Both the position numbers and the translations under genes were made by a program. A DNA stretch of 64,000 nucleotides from Aselliscus stoliczkanus (Eukaryota > Chordata > Mammalia > Chiroptera > Hipposideridae): the NCBI GenBank assembly GCA_033961575.1, contig CM066730.1, forward strand, positions 153,477,523 to 153,541,522, in the 5' to 3' direction. Below, piece by piece: positions 23,881 through 36,915 of this stretch; position 1 is the first letter of the stretch; each line of letters starts with the position of its first letter. The notes below the pieces were generated by a model that worked only from the letters and a program-made list of their open reading frames with translations, did no database searches and was not told where the DNA came from.

Positions 23881-24459
23881 TCTATGACCTGTCCTCTCCC
23901 CTGGCTGGCACCCACGTACTGTGCATAGGGTCCTGGGGTCAGTGCTGTGGGCTGAAGGGGAACCATTGATGGCCCAATCCTAGTTCTCTGGGACTCACTC
24001 CTGCCAAGGGCAGAGACTCCCAGGTCTGAGAGAGTTGAGGTCTGCAAGTGGCTGGGACTAGAGGCTGGGTTCAAGCCTGTCATTGACTCCTAGTGTGACC
24101 TCAGATCAACCAAGGGCTCAGATTGCTTTCTTGGAGTGGGAAGGGGTGGTTTAAGTCCGTGTTTTTCAGACTTTATTAGCAAAGGAACCCTTTTTACAGA
24201 CAGAGTGGTAAGGTAGCACCCCAACATGTAAAAAGCATTCAGTCAGAGGTGCTCTGATTGAATTGGGGTGAGCAGGTCAGGGTTCCACCCACCAGACCTC
24301 CTCCTCCCTCCCTTCACCCCAGAAACTCCCTGGGTTTTCTTACAGCTCTTAGGGTTGCCAGTGGTCAGATAATGGAGACATCTCCACAAGCAATGGCAGA
24401 GGGAACCTTTCTGGGGTCAGAGATGAGGAGGACTTGGAGAGGTACAGAGAAGTACAGCC

Positions 24460-24620
24460 AATACTGCCTGTTGCTACCATTAATGAAGCCCATGCTAAAT
24501 GCTAAGCCTCATGCAGGGTGCTTTATCTGCATTGTCTATTTCAGCATCCCAGCAACCTGTGAGATAATACTGTCCGCACCCCCATTTTATAGACAAGGAG
24601 ACCGAGGCTCAATGAGGAGA
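24460..24620 (-). repeat. MIR SINE
   Basis: CAGCATCCCAGCAACCTGTG, CCCCATTTTATAGACAAGG and AGACCGAGGCTCAATGAGG: reversed MIR. Confidence 0.7.
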
Positions 24621-24889
24621 CTTAGCTAGTATAGCTCTTTACCCCTGTGCTGTAGTGTATGTGTAGGCAGGTAGGGTGTGTGGATGGGGTGTTACAGAGT
24701 ACAGGGGAGGAAGAGCAAGCTTGGCAAGGGGAACCCAGGGGGCCTTGAATGCTGAGCTGAAGGGTGGACTTCGGCCTGATAGGAACCAGGGAGCCTGGGC
24801 AGGCTGCAGAGACTGGGGCTCTGTAGGAAAGAGCTCAGCTGGGTGGAGTGGGAAGCACCAGCCCCCAGGAAGGCTGGCAGCGCCAGGGA

Positions 24890-25055
24890 TAGAAAGAGCA
24901 CTGAGCTTCAAGGAATGGCTGGGCTTCCTGGCTCTGTCTTTGGATTAGCTGGTGACCTTGAGCAAGTCACTCCACCTCCACCCGACCTTACCCAGCTGCC
25001 AGGAAGAATGCATGGAAAAGCCATGATTGTGCAGGGAGCTGTACAAATGTGAAGC
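24890..25055 (+). repeat. MIR SINE
   Basis: CTGGCTCTGTCTTTGGATTA and GGTGACCTTGAGCAAGTCAC followed by CTCCACC: MIR. Confidence 0.6.
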
Positions 25056-26499
25056 ATTGATCTCTTCAGGTGTCTGTTTGGGTGGAGAAGGAGAATGTTG
25101 CGCCTGGTCATCCAGCTCTTCTCAATGTGGAAAGGCTTCCCAGGAGGAGGGGATTAGAGCAGAGGTCAGTCACTCAGGGGTGATGGCATCACATAGGTTA
25201 TTCACCTCTAGGGATTCACCTCCATTGACAGCAGGAGGAGGAAGTGGGAGAGAAAGATCAGGCCTGCTTCCTTTTCCCAATGAAGCCAGAGAGGACAACG
25301 GAATTAGGCAACCCAGCAGGTGAGAGGTGCTGCAGGGGAACCCAGGGAATTTCTTTCCCCGCTGTATCTGGACATGCCACTGAGCTCTTCCCAGCCCAGA
25401 CCACGCAGACCTGCTTGGCCAGTCAGCTCTAAGCCACAGGAAATGGGGAGGGAGCCGTGTCGCTGAGCTCAGCGAAAGTGAACCCCCATTGATCCTCAGG
25501 GCTGGAGGGGGGCCCATAAGGAGGAGACACTGAGGGAGAAGGGGATGTGAAAATGAAGGTCAAAGCCATGTCTTCTTGCGCTGCTCCTCCTCTGCCTTCG
25601 GGATTCCTCCTCCTTGATCCCAACTCCTGACGACCAAGCAGAAGGCGACAGACAGTAGTGTGGTCCTGCTAGAAGGCTCCATGTTCTCAGTGAGAGCCAC
25701 TGCGACAGTGGGTTGTTTGGAAAATGAGGACAGAGAACTTTTCTGAGTTGCTGAGTGTGCAACGGAAAAAAGCTTCTCTGCTCCGCACTCCCCGGGTGGG
25801 AGAAACTTGGATGAGGGCTCAGGGAGGGAGATGATGCGAATAGGAGGGAGTACAGATTGAGTAACAGGGAAGAAGTTTCAGAAAAGGGGTGAGACTTGGT
25901 AAAGGAGGTAGGGGTTCGAGGAAGAGAATGGCGGCTCAGAGGGAGGGAGCTCAGTGACAAGGCTGGGAGGCCCAGAGAGTGGGACTTCCAGGTCCAACAG
26001 GATCCAATACTTATAGAAGTCCCTTCTCCTTAAAAATAGTAGATGATATGCAAGATAAATGCTGGCTAATTAAACAACAACAACAACATATTCAAGATCA
26101 AAAGCAATAATGAGAAATCTCTAAGGGCCAGAATTGAGAGGGAATTCCCGTGGTGAGCAGGCATTGAAGCTGTACACGGGTGGAGAGGACTATAGCAGAC
26201 TCCCTGCTTAGAGCTGGGTCTGGGAAAGTGCTGTCTTCCATAAACAAGACTAAAATATCTCTGCCTGCTAGCTACCTGGCCTTGGCTTTGGGTAGAAAGA
26301 GTAGCCATATGAGTACGATACCTCAAGCCAGTCCACATGGGGTGTGGGCTCAGGACTTGATATTCACACCACGTGAAACTCCCAAGCCAAGACAGTAATA
26401 TAAGAGTGCATTTGGGGCTGGGGCACTTCCTCATGGCTTGCACAGATACAACTGAGGAATCATCACTTAGGGTAACTTCCAAATCCCAGGTCACAGTTG

Positions 26500-27360
26500 G
26501 GAACATGTGCTAAAAATAACTATCTCCAGAATCAACTTCACAGCATCTAACAAGAAGTACAATATCTTGAGATAACTCTCTCATGGGGGGAGTCAGACTT
26601 AAAGACCTAGAGATAGAGAAACCTGAAAGGAAGTTTAATACAGTTAAAACCTTCAAAAAGATGAAGGAATAGCATCTATAAAACCAGAACAAAAGGGTAT
26701 CAAAGAGAAACCATGTAGCAAATATGGAAAGAATTATCTAGATATTTTTGAAATAAAAACAAAAATCACTGACATTAGACAAAATCAGATGGGTTAGTAA
26801 ATACAGCGAAAGAGAGAATTAGTGAATTAGAAGCTAAACCTGAGGAAATCCTCCAGAATGAATGAAACGCAGAACAATAAGGAGATTAAACATATGAAAG
26901 AAAAGAGACGTAGAAGACTGAATGAGAAATTCCAGCACATATATTATTAGTTCCAGGAAAAGATACTGGAAAGAGTGACTAAGGTCTTTCCAGAAATAAT
27001 ACATGAGTTTCTAGACTTAAAAGGCCCAAAGACTGCCTAGTAAGATATCTTTAAAAACAAAACAAAAATACATCTAGACACCTGGTAGCCAAAGTGAAGA
27101 ATATCAAGGACAAAATGGAAATTCTAAAAGCCACCAGAGAGGAAAAGATAGCTTATCTACAAAGGTCCAATAATTGAATTGACAGTACGCTTCTCATCAG
27201 CAACAACAGATGCCAAAAGACAACGGAATAATGTCTTCAGAGTGCTGAGGGCAAATAATTGTGACTCTAGAATTCCATACATTGCCAAGCCATTATTTAA
27301 ATAAAAAGCAAAATAAAGACATTTTGACACACACAAGATCTTAGAAAGCTTCTGTCACAC
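26500..27360 (+). mobile_element. HAL1/L1-like LINE fragment, decayed
   Basis: A-rich LINE sequence with ORF1-like remnants: GAAAGAATTATCTAG, GAAATCCTCCAGAATGAATG, CAAAATGGAAATTCTAAAAG, CACCAGAGAGGAAAAGATAG and CATACATTGCCAAGCC. No intact frame remains. The end of the order resembles HAL1 or old L1M elements; the family is inferred from memory. Confidence 0.65.
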
Positions 27361-27879
27361 AGAGCTTCAACGAAAGGGAGCGGCACAGCGGCTTGGGGGA
27401 GGGACTGGGAACTGGAGAGCGATGGGGCGGCTGGGTTCTGTTTCGGACCTCTCCTCAGCACCAGCCAGCCGGAGGAGCCCAGCCCAGCCTGGCTCAGCTG
27501 GAGCCCAGCTCAGGTTCTCCCCTCCTGAGTGCCAGCCTTGCTGTCCTCCTACCCCCTCTTCCTGGGCTGTGGTAGTGGCTCAGCACACAAGCTAGAGAGT
27601 GATGCTGCCATCCCAGCTCAGGGGACCTTGAGGAGGCCACACCCAAGTTGCTCATGTGACCAAGCACTTGCCCTCCACCTTAGACTCCTCGCAGGAGGTC
27701 AGATGGCACCTTACAGAGGCCTATGGATGGCTGGAGAGGTGGGACAAAGGCTAGGTCCCCACCCAGGAGTTGGGGGTTAAGGGCTCTCATTTTTTGTCGG
27801 AAAAAAAATACTGTGAACAGAGGGAACGAGACCAATGGTGCTGAGCCAGCAGGGACAGAAGGCTTCTTGGGGCGTCGGC

Positions 27880-28090
27880 TGTACTCCGTCAGCTGGTGCC
27901 CTTGGGTAATTTTTTAACCTCTTTGACTCTCTGTTTCTCATGTATAAAATGGAGAGAATACCTACTTAATGAGGATGTGAAGATGAAATGAGATAATCCA
28001 TTTAGGCACTAACCTCTAGATGTATTTTCCTACACAGAAATTTCTTGAAAGAATAATCTCTGTCTAATACCCCTCCCTAGCATATTATCA
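27880..28090 (+). repeat. MIR SINE
   Basis: TTTCTCATGTATAAAATGGA, ATGAGGATGTGAAGATGAAA and TCAGTGCTTAATAAA follow MIR order. Confidence 0.7.
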
Positions 28091-28113
28091 GTGCTTAATA
28101 AAAAAACTGTTAA

Positions 28114-28218
28114 GGGCCGGCCGAGTGGCGCGGTGGTTAAGCGCTGGTTTGGGAAGCCAGCGGCCCCGATTCGGGTCCCACATATGAGGGCCAGTGACAC
28201 TGCCCTGAAAAAAAAAAC
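28114..28218 (+). mobile_element. tRNA-derived SINE (GGCCGGCC family)
   Basis: Starts GGGCCGGCCGAGTGGCGC, has GGTGGTTAAGCGCTGG, a GATTCGGGTCC B-box, CCAGTGACACTGCCC and an A-tail. A perfect 13-bp target-site duplication (AAAAAACTGTTAA) flanks it at 28101-28113 and 28219-28231, so it is a young insertion. It landed just downstream of a MIR. Confidence 0.92.
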
Positions 28219-28299
28219 AAAAAACTGTTAACAAGGAAAAAAAGCAAGTGAGAGCAGAGGTGGGGATGTGTGCAGTGTTGGAGGTCCTGTCTGTGGGGA

Positions 28300-28440
28300 A
28301 GGTTTCATGTTCATTCACTTACTCGTCAGTTGCCGATATTCTCTGGGTGCCAGGCCCTGTGCAGGGCTCAGGGGGCACAGAGATGACCCTGCACTGGAGG
28401 AGGGCCACCTGTAAGGGAGCCAGCCAACCAGAAAATTCTA
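28300..28440 (-). repeat. L2 LINE fragment
   Basis: TCATTCACTTACTCG, GGGTGCCAGGCCCTGTGC and AGGGGGCACAGAGATGACC: reversed L2 3' end. Confidence 0.6.
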
Positions 28441-28459
28441 ACAGAGTGATAGGAGGTCT

Positions 28460-28645
28460 CTTCAGGGCCTAACTTGTCTTGTGTTTATTGTCTCTCTCCC
28501 ATTCCCACTCCCAACTCTTCCGCCAACCCAATATAAGCTTCGTAATAGCATGAACCTTGTTTTCAGCTGTCTTCGCCATGTCCAAAACGTCTGACACACA
28601 GAAAGTGCCAAATAAGTATTTGCTGAATGACTTGTGTATTTGAGC
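28460..28645 (+). repeat. L2 LINE 3' end
   Basis: CTTCGTAATAGCATGAACC, TCTGACACACAGAAAGTGCC and AAATAAGTATTTGCTGAATG: L2 terminus. Confidence 0.7.
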
Positions 28646-28699
28646 ACTAATAATAGAGGCTAAGTTGCTACGGGAGCATCAAAGAGGTCTTCGCTAAGT

Positions 28700-28990
28700 C
28701 TGCTCCAGAAATTAGAGGTTTCTCAGCAAGGGCCATTAAATTGGGCCTTGATGGATGTATAGGAGATCAATATGTGGAAAAGGAAATAAAAGGACATTCC
28801 AGGCATTGAGGCCAGTACATTCTGAAAACATGGGAGTAAGTTCAGGGACCAGTGAGTAATGGAGTGTGGCAGGAGCATAGAGTACAGGAGAGGAGAGTGG
28901 AAAGACACAAAGCTGGGGGAGATAGGACCTTGAATGAACTCGCGCTATCAGAAAGTCCTTATTAAAATCTAACCACCTACCCTGGGGAGG
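28700..28990 (-). repeat. L2 LINE fragment
   Basis: GGACATTCCAGGCATTGAGG and GGCAGGAGCATAGAGTACAG correspond to reversed internal L2 sequence. Confidence 0.6.
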
Positions 28991-29489
28991 TACTAGATCA
29001 GCCCTCACTGTTGCCCTAGGGAGGCCCTTCCTTTCAAAAGTTATGGGTCTTACTAGGAAGGGGCCAAGGATCTAGTACCCATTGAAAAACAGGGCAGTCA
29101 TACCCCTATAGTTCCTAGAATTTTCTCAGGGTGGGAGGGTGGGACAGAGAATCTCCCAGAAAATTGGGTGGGTGCTATATGCTGCCCCCTTGTGGTCCCA
29201 GCCGAATTGAGCATCAAGGAGGCCAGCCAGGTGGTTTGTTGGTAATCCCAGGGGCCTCTAGAATCCTGCATCAGCCTCTGGGAGTTAGCCCAACCACCAG
29301 CTGTCCACAGACTAGATCCAATTGCTTTATTTATTCCAAATATACTCAAGGCTGAGCCAATGAGTTGGAGAAGGTAGAAAGAATTCATATTTAGTAAAGC
29401 CTTGTTCTTACACACACACACTCCTTTGGCCAGAAAGCAAATGTGTATGCACAGGGGGTCAGACCAGCGTTTTGGTTTGTCCACCCCTA

Positions 29490-29640
29490 TTTGTGGAATG
29501 ACCTTGGGAAAGTCACTGCACTTCGCTGGGCCTCCTAAATCTCCATCTGCGACACAGGGATCACAATCCCTCTTCCTGTCTCTCCTACAGGGTCACTGTG
29601 AAGATCATCACCAGGACAAATGCGCAAGTGCTAGGAAAAA
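29490..29640 (+). repeat. MIR SINE
   Basis: AATGACCTTGGGAAAGTCAC, CTCCATCTGCGACACAGGG and TACAGGGTCACTGTGAAGAT: MIR core. Confidence 0.65.
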
Positions 29641-31429
29641 TGTTTAAAGAGTGCTCCGGATGTAAGGGGATCGTGCTGGGTATTAGATAGGGGCTCTCTT
29701 GGGCTGCACTGAAGTGTTTGTTTACACCCAGATGGGCCCTGCTGGCGGGGAAATTTAAAGGGAACGTGCTCAGTAAGGAAGCTGCTTGCCAATCACAACT
29801 GATCGAAACATCCCCAAATAAGAATGAAAGTCTATGGGAAAACGGGGACCCACCGACTGGCCTGCATTTCCAATTATGCTTGGATTTTCAGCAAAGTCAA
29901 AGAGCAGCAAGATGGGGCAAGTGCAGTAGCCTCAACATGGAGGGTTAGCTATGAAATAGCTGAGCTTCTGCCTTTTCTCTGAGGCCAGTGACCCTTCTGT
30001 GCACTTGAGCTCACTTTGCTTTTTGCATTCTCTCCACATGGGGCTGGGCACACAGCTATCAGTGAATGCTTGCATGTCTCACTGAATGTGTCTGGGTACA
30101 GGACAGACAGCCCCCTTCAGAGAAAAGTCCAGAGCTAGAATGAAGGGAAGTTGCATAGAGGAGGAGCAGGGGCACTGAACTTGGGAGTCAGATGCCTGTG
30201 GGGCTGCCTGACTCATGGGGGCGGACCTACCAACTTCTCATGGTGATAGTATGTTCCACTTACTCTGATGACACTGGAGGGGTAGGTACCACATATCCCA
30301 AACTTTAAAACTAGTAAAATCTTTGCTTTTGCCAGAGAATGTTATTTTTCTTCCTTTTATAGCGTGAATCACTTACCTGGTCCCAGCCGTTTTTGTTTGG
30401 TGGCCAGGAAGCCCAGGATGAAATGTGGAACCTAATTCTAACAAGTCTTTACAGCCAGGATACTTATTTTCTGAGCCTGATTTCCTACTCAATTATAGTC
30501 TTCCTAATTCTAATTTATCATATTTTATTTCATTGTGTATGGTTTCAATGTAAATCATCTTAATTTTTCTTGTGGAATAAGGTAAAGCACACTTGGGTAA
30601 ATGTTTGAAAATGAAACAGGTGCCACAGATGTCCCAAGAGCGTACCATGGGTGACAGCAGGGCTATTTGGTGAGGGAACTGAATGGGCATCAAGGTCAGA
30701 CTTGAAATCATGTAACATTAAAGCCTCTTCCTTATCCCCACCCCAACACTGGAGACTACCAAAGAAAAGGGAGTTGCCCAAGGTTTTATGGCATATGAGT
30801 GTCAGAGAAGAAATTCCTCCTCTCTGATCTTTCCATGACAAGCCTCACTCTGCCAGGACGGCATGGGGAAGGTAAGGAAGACGGCTCACCACTGGCCTGT
30901 GTGGCCAATGAAGTGGAATGCTCCTCCTCCTCTTCCTGCATCCACAGGGTACAGGACTGGCTGCAGACCCCTTCTGCTCTGCTGGCTGACAAAGGGCGAG
31001 GACTGCCTTCCATGGCAGATGCCACTGGGCATGGCCGCAGCAGGCAACTCAGAGTGCCAGCCTGTGCCAAGGCGGGACTGGAGGGATTTACCCAGGTCCT
31101 TGTTTGAAGGATAGACACAGCTTTCTCCCCGACAGATACGCTCTTGACCCTCAGCCAAAGCCACAGCTGAACCTGGCCCATGTATGGGAGTCCAGGAAGC
31201 AAGGCAGGCAGGCACCTCTTGAGCAGCAGATAGATTTTGACGAAGCTCATTTTTAAAATCAGCTGAAGACCTCAGTTTGAATCAGATATGTAATGTAAGT
31301 TCCCTTAGCTTTTTTCCACAAGGATCCCCCTCCTTCTCAGACACCCAACCCGAGGGCAAACGAACCTTTCCAAGCCTTTCCCAAACAAAGTGGCCCCATG
31401 AATGCCCCCAGACACAGAAACGCAGACTC

Positions 31430-32228
31430 TAAATTATCTAAAATGTTTATTGCATATCATGCAGTTTGAAGTCCATGCAGCAAAGGAGACTAGCACAATT
31501 TTTTATGCATTTAAAAAATAAAATAAAAAATGGGGGGTTAGGGTAAATGCACAAAGTTCCAGTCTCCTTGGGTCCCTGGGAGAGTTGGGTTTGGGAATAA
31601 AACCATCCACTCTCCACAGCAAATGAATTCATCTCTTAAATGCAAGGAATGTTTCCATGGCCTCAGGATGCAAATACACAAAGCTCTGGGGCAAGAGCAG
31701 GGACAAGGGGAAAGGACCACTAATGAGAAGCAGCTACAGGCATTCACCTAATTTAATCTGAGGGCAGAACAAGGTGTCCAATCCTGGGGGTAGCAGCTGC
31801 TCCATGAGTTAGGAGATAATATACATCTGTGAGATTTGTTCCTAAAAAGTAGTGGCGGTAAGAACCAAAAAAAAAAAAAAAAAAAAAAAAAAGGAAAACA
31901 AAAGAAATATTCCTTCACACTCTTCAAGAAAATGCCATAAATATGTTATTTAATATTTTCATTTCATAGCATTCATTGGATACACAGCTCAACATATGGA
32001 AATATTGATTCCTTGGGGAGAAAAGAAGGAAACAAGGACATAAAAAATGCTGCATCTTTCTGTTGGAGAATCTTGGCCCCCAGGCATGGGGGGGAAGTGC
32101 ACCAGTGTCCTAGCCTGCAGGAGGCGCTGAGGTCGGCTGGGTCCTCTGGGGAGGAACGCTGTGCCCATTGCCAGGGGCTGTATGGCAAAAATTGTGTTGG
32201 GTGTCCTTGGCCTTGCCAGCTCAGGCCC
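31430..32228 (-). other. NFYC: NFYC 3' UTR
   Basis: About 800 bases between the TGA and the proposed poly(A) site. Notable contents on the mRNA strand are a 26-base U run (A run 31867-31892 on plus) and an AU-rich segment around 31930-31965. I see no copy of the miR-30 seed-match TGTAAAC (plus) in it, so direct miR-30 feedback through this UTR is not supported. Confidence 0.65.
31446..31451 (-). terminator. NFYC: NFYC polyadenylation signal AATAAA
   Basis: Canonical AATAAA on the minus strand, about 780 bases after the NFYC stop codon. Cleavage is expected about 10-25 bases further on, near 31425-31436. It is the last canonical hexamer of a UTR of plausible length; other sites may also be used. 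Confidence 0.7.
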
Positions 32229-32348
32229 TCAGTCTCCGGTCACCTGGGGGGCCTGCCCGTCGGAGGGCTGGTTGGCTGACTGGATGAACATGGGCTGGGC
32301 GAGGTCCTGGCCAGCAGGCATGGTGACTTGCTGGATCTGGTAGAGCTG
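32229..32348 (-). CDS. NFYC: NFYC exon 10, terminal coding part (residues 297-335 and stop)
   Basis: 120 coding bases from [20 protein letters not shown] to APQVTGD and TGA at 32231-32229, preceded by a CTCGCAG acceptor. The exon continues into the 3' UTR. An upstream open extension into the intron is not coding. Confidence 0.97.
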   Translation of the reverse strand, partial: QLYQIQQVTMPAGQDLAQPMFIQSANQPSDGQAPQVTGD

Positions 32349-35300
32349 CTGCGAGGGGTGGAGAGGAGAGAGTGAGGTCACCCCTGGGAGAGGGGCATGC
32401 AGCTCCCTATGGGCCTCAAGTTGGTTGGGGGCCCCAGACACCTCAACCACCACCCACTGCAAGGCGTCCGAGGGAGGAGGGGATGTGGAGCTCTGCTGGG
32501 GGTGGGAGCAGCAGACACAGGAGGCACCAGCTTGGTGTGGGGGTGTGTGTGTAGTGGGCGGGGAAGAGGTGCAGGGAGTTGCATTTCCTGTGGCTTTCAC
32601 TTCTCTGGGCTCTGCCTCTCCCGTTAGCTCAGAGCCTCGAGCTTGCTGCACGCTGTTCCTCTGTGACAAACACAAGCAATTCGAACCACTGTACCAGCAG
32701 CTTGGAAGTCAGCATTTCCCCAACTCTCGGTCATCCTCATTGACAGGGCAGGAGGATTACTGTCTCCGCCTTTCCTCAGAAACTCTGGCTCAGGTGGAGC
32801 CCACACTGAACCCCCATGTCCTACGTGGGCCCTGCTGAGGAGGTTGCCTGGGATTACACGCTTCCTACAGCCAAGACCCAGGAGGGGTGAAGAAGACACT
32901 CACAAAGCTACAGTGGAAGGTCAGGGCCAACTGGACATTGGGTTTCTCCGGTGCCCCCCAAAAAAACAAAAGCCAAGACCTCCTGCCACAAGAGCCCCAA
33001 TATGTGAGCCCAGCACAGAGGTGGTTGACACAGCTTCTGCCCCTTTTGGGCAGCAGACCACAAGCCTGGGCATGTCATCCTGTCATGTCCTCAGGGGCAT
33101 CTGGGACCACAGTATATAGGGAAAGGAGGGGGAAGGGAAGATGCCTTCTTTATGTGGGTTTAGAATTACTGAATTCCAGGTCCTGAGAGAGGCTGAGAGA
33201 TCACACATTCTCTGCATTTCAACTAATTCATGCTATGGAAAAGCAGCAGGGCTTAGAGTAAAACTAGTCTTAGAGAGTGAAACAGGAGACAGTTCTAGTC
33301 CTGGCTCTGCAATGAACAGCTGAGTGAGCGTGGCCAAGGCACTTCCCATCTCTAGGGCTCAGTTTACACATCTGTAAAATGGGGATTTGGGCTATATAAT
33401 GTCCAAAATTATGTTCAGCTCCCACACGTCTATAAATCTAAAGGTTAGGCACCCTGATTTAAAGACTGTACTGGTTTTAACAGTTTCTGTTCACTCACTG
33501 TTAACAGAAGATGGGACAGCTGTCCTAGCCATCCAAACCCACAGATGTCATCCATGACCCACTCCCTGCCAACTTCTCCCCCTCTGCCCCTGCCCAGGCT
33601 GGGTAGCCTACCTGCCCATCTGTGAACTGGCTGAACTGCTGCTGTCCTTGCTGGACCTCTGTCTGTGTGATCTGGAGGAATCAAAATGGTAGAGAAGGCA
33701 GGTGAGCTGACGGGCTGTTCATCACCCAGGACAGGTCATGAAGATCAAACGAGATAATGCATATAAAGTGCCCAGAATGAGGCCTGGCATAGAACAGGTG
33801 CTTGATTAGTAGCAGGAAAGCAAGGGTCCCTCCCCACCCCCTAACACTGAAGGCTACTTAAGAGATGGCACCATACACCGGACCCTGGAACACATAACAT
33901 ACAACTTCTATAATGATCTCTCCTAATAGCCACCTATCCCCCCTCCGCCCCTCCACCGACCCAAGGTCTTTCCAGGGCCTGAGGCTCAAATCAAACAAAA
34001 CACCTAGCTCCTAGGTGCTGACATGAGAGGGCACAACTTTTACGGTTTAGGCAGAAACCCTAAGTCTTTCAGCCAGTGAAGGCGGATCACAAAACACTGG
34101 GCAAAGTGGTGAGTGGTCCCTTTCATTCTTGGAAGGTGGGCTCCAAACCAAACCCGTATCACCCAGATTATCTGACTGGAATATGAAACACCCTGGCGAG
34201 CAGGTGGCCTTGGCCCTAGAAGCCCTTGTGGCAAACCTATGAAGTACTTTCCGATAGTGGCCACGTGCAGCCAGCCCTCTGAGCCAAGGGCGCGGGTGGG
34301 GGACGTGGGGGTGGGGAAGAAAGGAAAACACTTATCACATACACTTAAAATCTTATGTGTGGATTTTAAAAGAAATTAACTGACATGTAGAACTGCATTC
34401 TATAATGCCAGCTACTGGAGATAGCTTGGCAGACTAGAAAGCAAACTGAAGCATGCTTGTGCGCATGTATCTATGTATCTATGGAACATTTGACTAGTAA
34501 CGTCCTCTGTGTACCATCTCCCAGAATCATTGCGGCCAAACTGCAAGGTAAGGACTGGCCTCTCGAGTGTCCTCACAACGGCCAAAAACAAACCATCAGG
34601 CCTACCCACGCGGCTAGGAGCAAGAAAGGCACAGGTGTGAAAGGGCTGCGTAAAGATTTCTTACTATTGTTTCTTGTTTGGGGTCTTTCTCCTCCTACCA
34701 GTCTCTAAGCTGCTTGAGGGCAGAAGCTAAGTTTTGTCTTTATACCTCCCAGTGCAAAGCAAGTATTCAAGAAATGTCTGCAGAATAAATGAATGACTGA
34801 GGAACACGGAAACATTCCTCACAGCTGAGAAGGTCAGCTGTGCCCGAGGCCAGCAGGATTCCCTTCACGTCAGCTGAGAAGAAAACTTCCGGGCCGGCCG
34901 AGGGGCGCGGCGGTTAAGCGCTGGCTTGGGAAGCCAGCGGCCCCGGTTCGGGTCCCACATACGAGGGCCAGTGACACTGCCCTCAAAAAAAAAAAAGAAA
35001 ACTTCCTTTATCTTTAAATTCCACTTCCATGTTATTTATTCAGCACTCATTCAACAAACATTTACTGAGCACCTCAGTGCCGGCTGTCACAGTTGCCCTC
35101 TGTCGCTATGTAGACCTGGCTGCCCTCGGGCCCTCTCCCCTCTCCTTGCTCCTCCCCTCCTCTCTGTACACCCAACTCGCCCACTTTCTGGCTTCAGTTT
35201 GTGGTTCCAAAACTGATCTCTGGGGAGCCTTCTCATTTCCTCCCACCCCCATGGCATAAAAACTTTTTGGAAACCAGGTTAGAATCTTTTTTTAAAAAAA

Positions 35301-36915
35301 GAAAGGGGTAACTATGGGTGTGACCAATCTTGAGATCTGATTCCATGTCAGTGAGCCCCAAGGAAACTAGGATAAAGCCCAAGTCCTTAAGTAAGCCTTT
35401 AATAATCCCAGAGACAAAGCTGAAACAGACTCATAGATACAGAGAACAAGCTGATGGCTGCCAGATGGGAGGGAGGTTTGGGGGGCAGGGTGAAAAAGGT
35501 GAAGGAGTAAGAAGTACAAATTGGTAGGTACAAAACAGTCAATGGAATGTAAAGTACAGTATAGGGAATACAGTCAATAATATGGTAATAACTATATATG
35601 GTGTGAAGTGGGTACTAGGCTAGTGGGGGATCACTTCTTAAATTATATAAATCTCTAAGCAATATACTGTATATCTGAAACTAATATAAAATAATACTGA
35701 ATGTCAACTATAATTGAAAAAAAAAATTAATTGGAAACAACAGTAAAAAAAACCCAAAACACACAAAAACAAAAAAACATAAAACCGATCCCATAAACTA
35801 TAGGGAAGTTGGAAGCCTTGCTTTTGGCTCATTCCTCCTATTTTTCGAAATGAGATCTTTGGAGACCTGCTCTACAAACTCAGCTCTGTCACCACTGTCA
35901 ATAGATACATCATCAGAAATGCAACTGGGCCAGATAGGTCCAGCTCTTAAACGATCGCTGCTTTTTTTGGGTCTGAGGCAAAAGAATGCATTAACAATCC
36001 TCCCTTTGACTGGCATCCCATCCCCTGCAAATGATGCTCAAGTTCCCCCAAGCTCAGGGAGGCAGCCCCTCAGTGCCCATGGCTCACAGCCTTCAATAGC
36101 CTAGGACATGAGAGGAGATGAGGGGGCAATCTCTGGGTAGGGATGCATCAGGAGGTGGGGACAAAATCTAAGTAAGCTTTCCAGGAGATGCCAGAACACA
36201 ACCGCTATTCAGGTTTAAAGACGGAAATGCAGCCTGACGATAAGGCCGTCTGTCAAAACGCTTCCTTTGGTCAGACATGAGTGCACACACACCAGACTTT
36301 CTTGAGGCATCCTTGAGACTTCCCTGCCTCACATTTCTTTGTCCCCCGAGAACAATATGGTAAGAGACACACTGAATACAATCCTCCAAAAACTCCACCT
36401 GTCTCTTAGGGTGCAGAATAGATGTGCAGGGTATGGAGGCGGCTCTTGCTGAAGGATAAGGTGGAGCGGGAGTTGTGTGCTGAGCACTCCCTTCCAGCCA
36501 GATGTTAACTCAACCCCACATCTCTGGGGCACATACCTGTTGAGCATTGGTGGCAAGCGTCTGGATCTGTCCCTGCACAACCTGGGTGCCTGATACAGGC
36601 TGGGCTAAGCGGATGTACTGCAGCTGGCCGGCGTTCAGCTGCACCTGGGGCAGGGGCAGAGACAAACACCACAGGAGATTTAGTGCAACCTGACACAGGC
36701 GAACTTTTCAGGACCAGAGATGGTGACTGTCCCCGACCCCACTGAGCCCTCCAGAGAAGCCCACCCCAAAAAAGTTCCTTTTTCAGGGCTGGCCGAGTGG
36801 CTCAGTTGGTTAAGAGCTCGCTCAAGAGTGCGAGCTGAGCTCTGAGCAACAGCTGTTCGAGGCCAGCCCGAGCTGAGTTGCCGTTGAGCTACCAACAGGT
36901 GGCAGGATGGCTCAG

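Larger units (their letters stand above)
33672..36536 (-). other. NFYC: NFYC intron 8
   Basis: 2.9 kb, phase 0. Holds MIR and L2 fragments, one young tRNA-SINE and an L1 3' end. The unique part 35800-36530 has short open frames but nothing I recognise. Confidence 0.9.

Noticed and set aside
23400..24083. 227-codon minus-strand open frame upstream of KCNQ4
   Set aside because: Overlaps MIR fragments and shows no recognisable domain.
28114..28218. Functional tRNA genes at the GGCCGGCC SINE copies
   Set aside because: A- and B-box-like motifs are present but no cloverleaf is formed, and A-tails plus target duplications mark them as SINEs.
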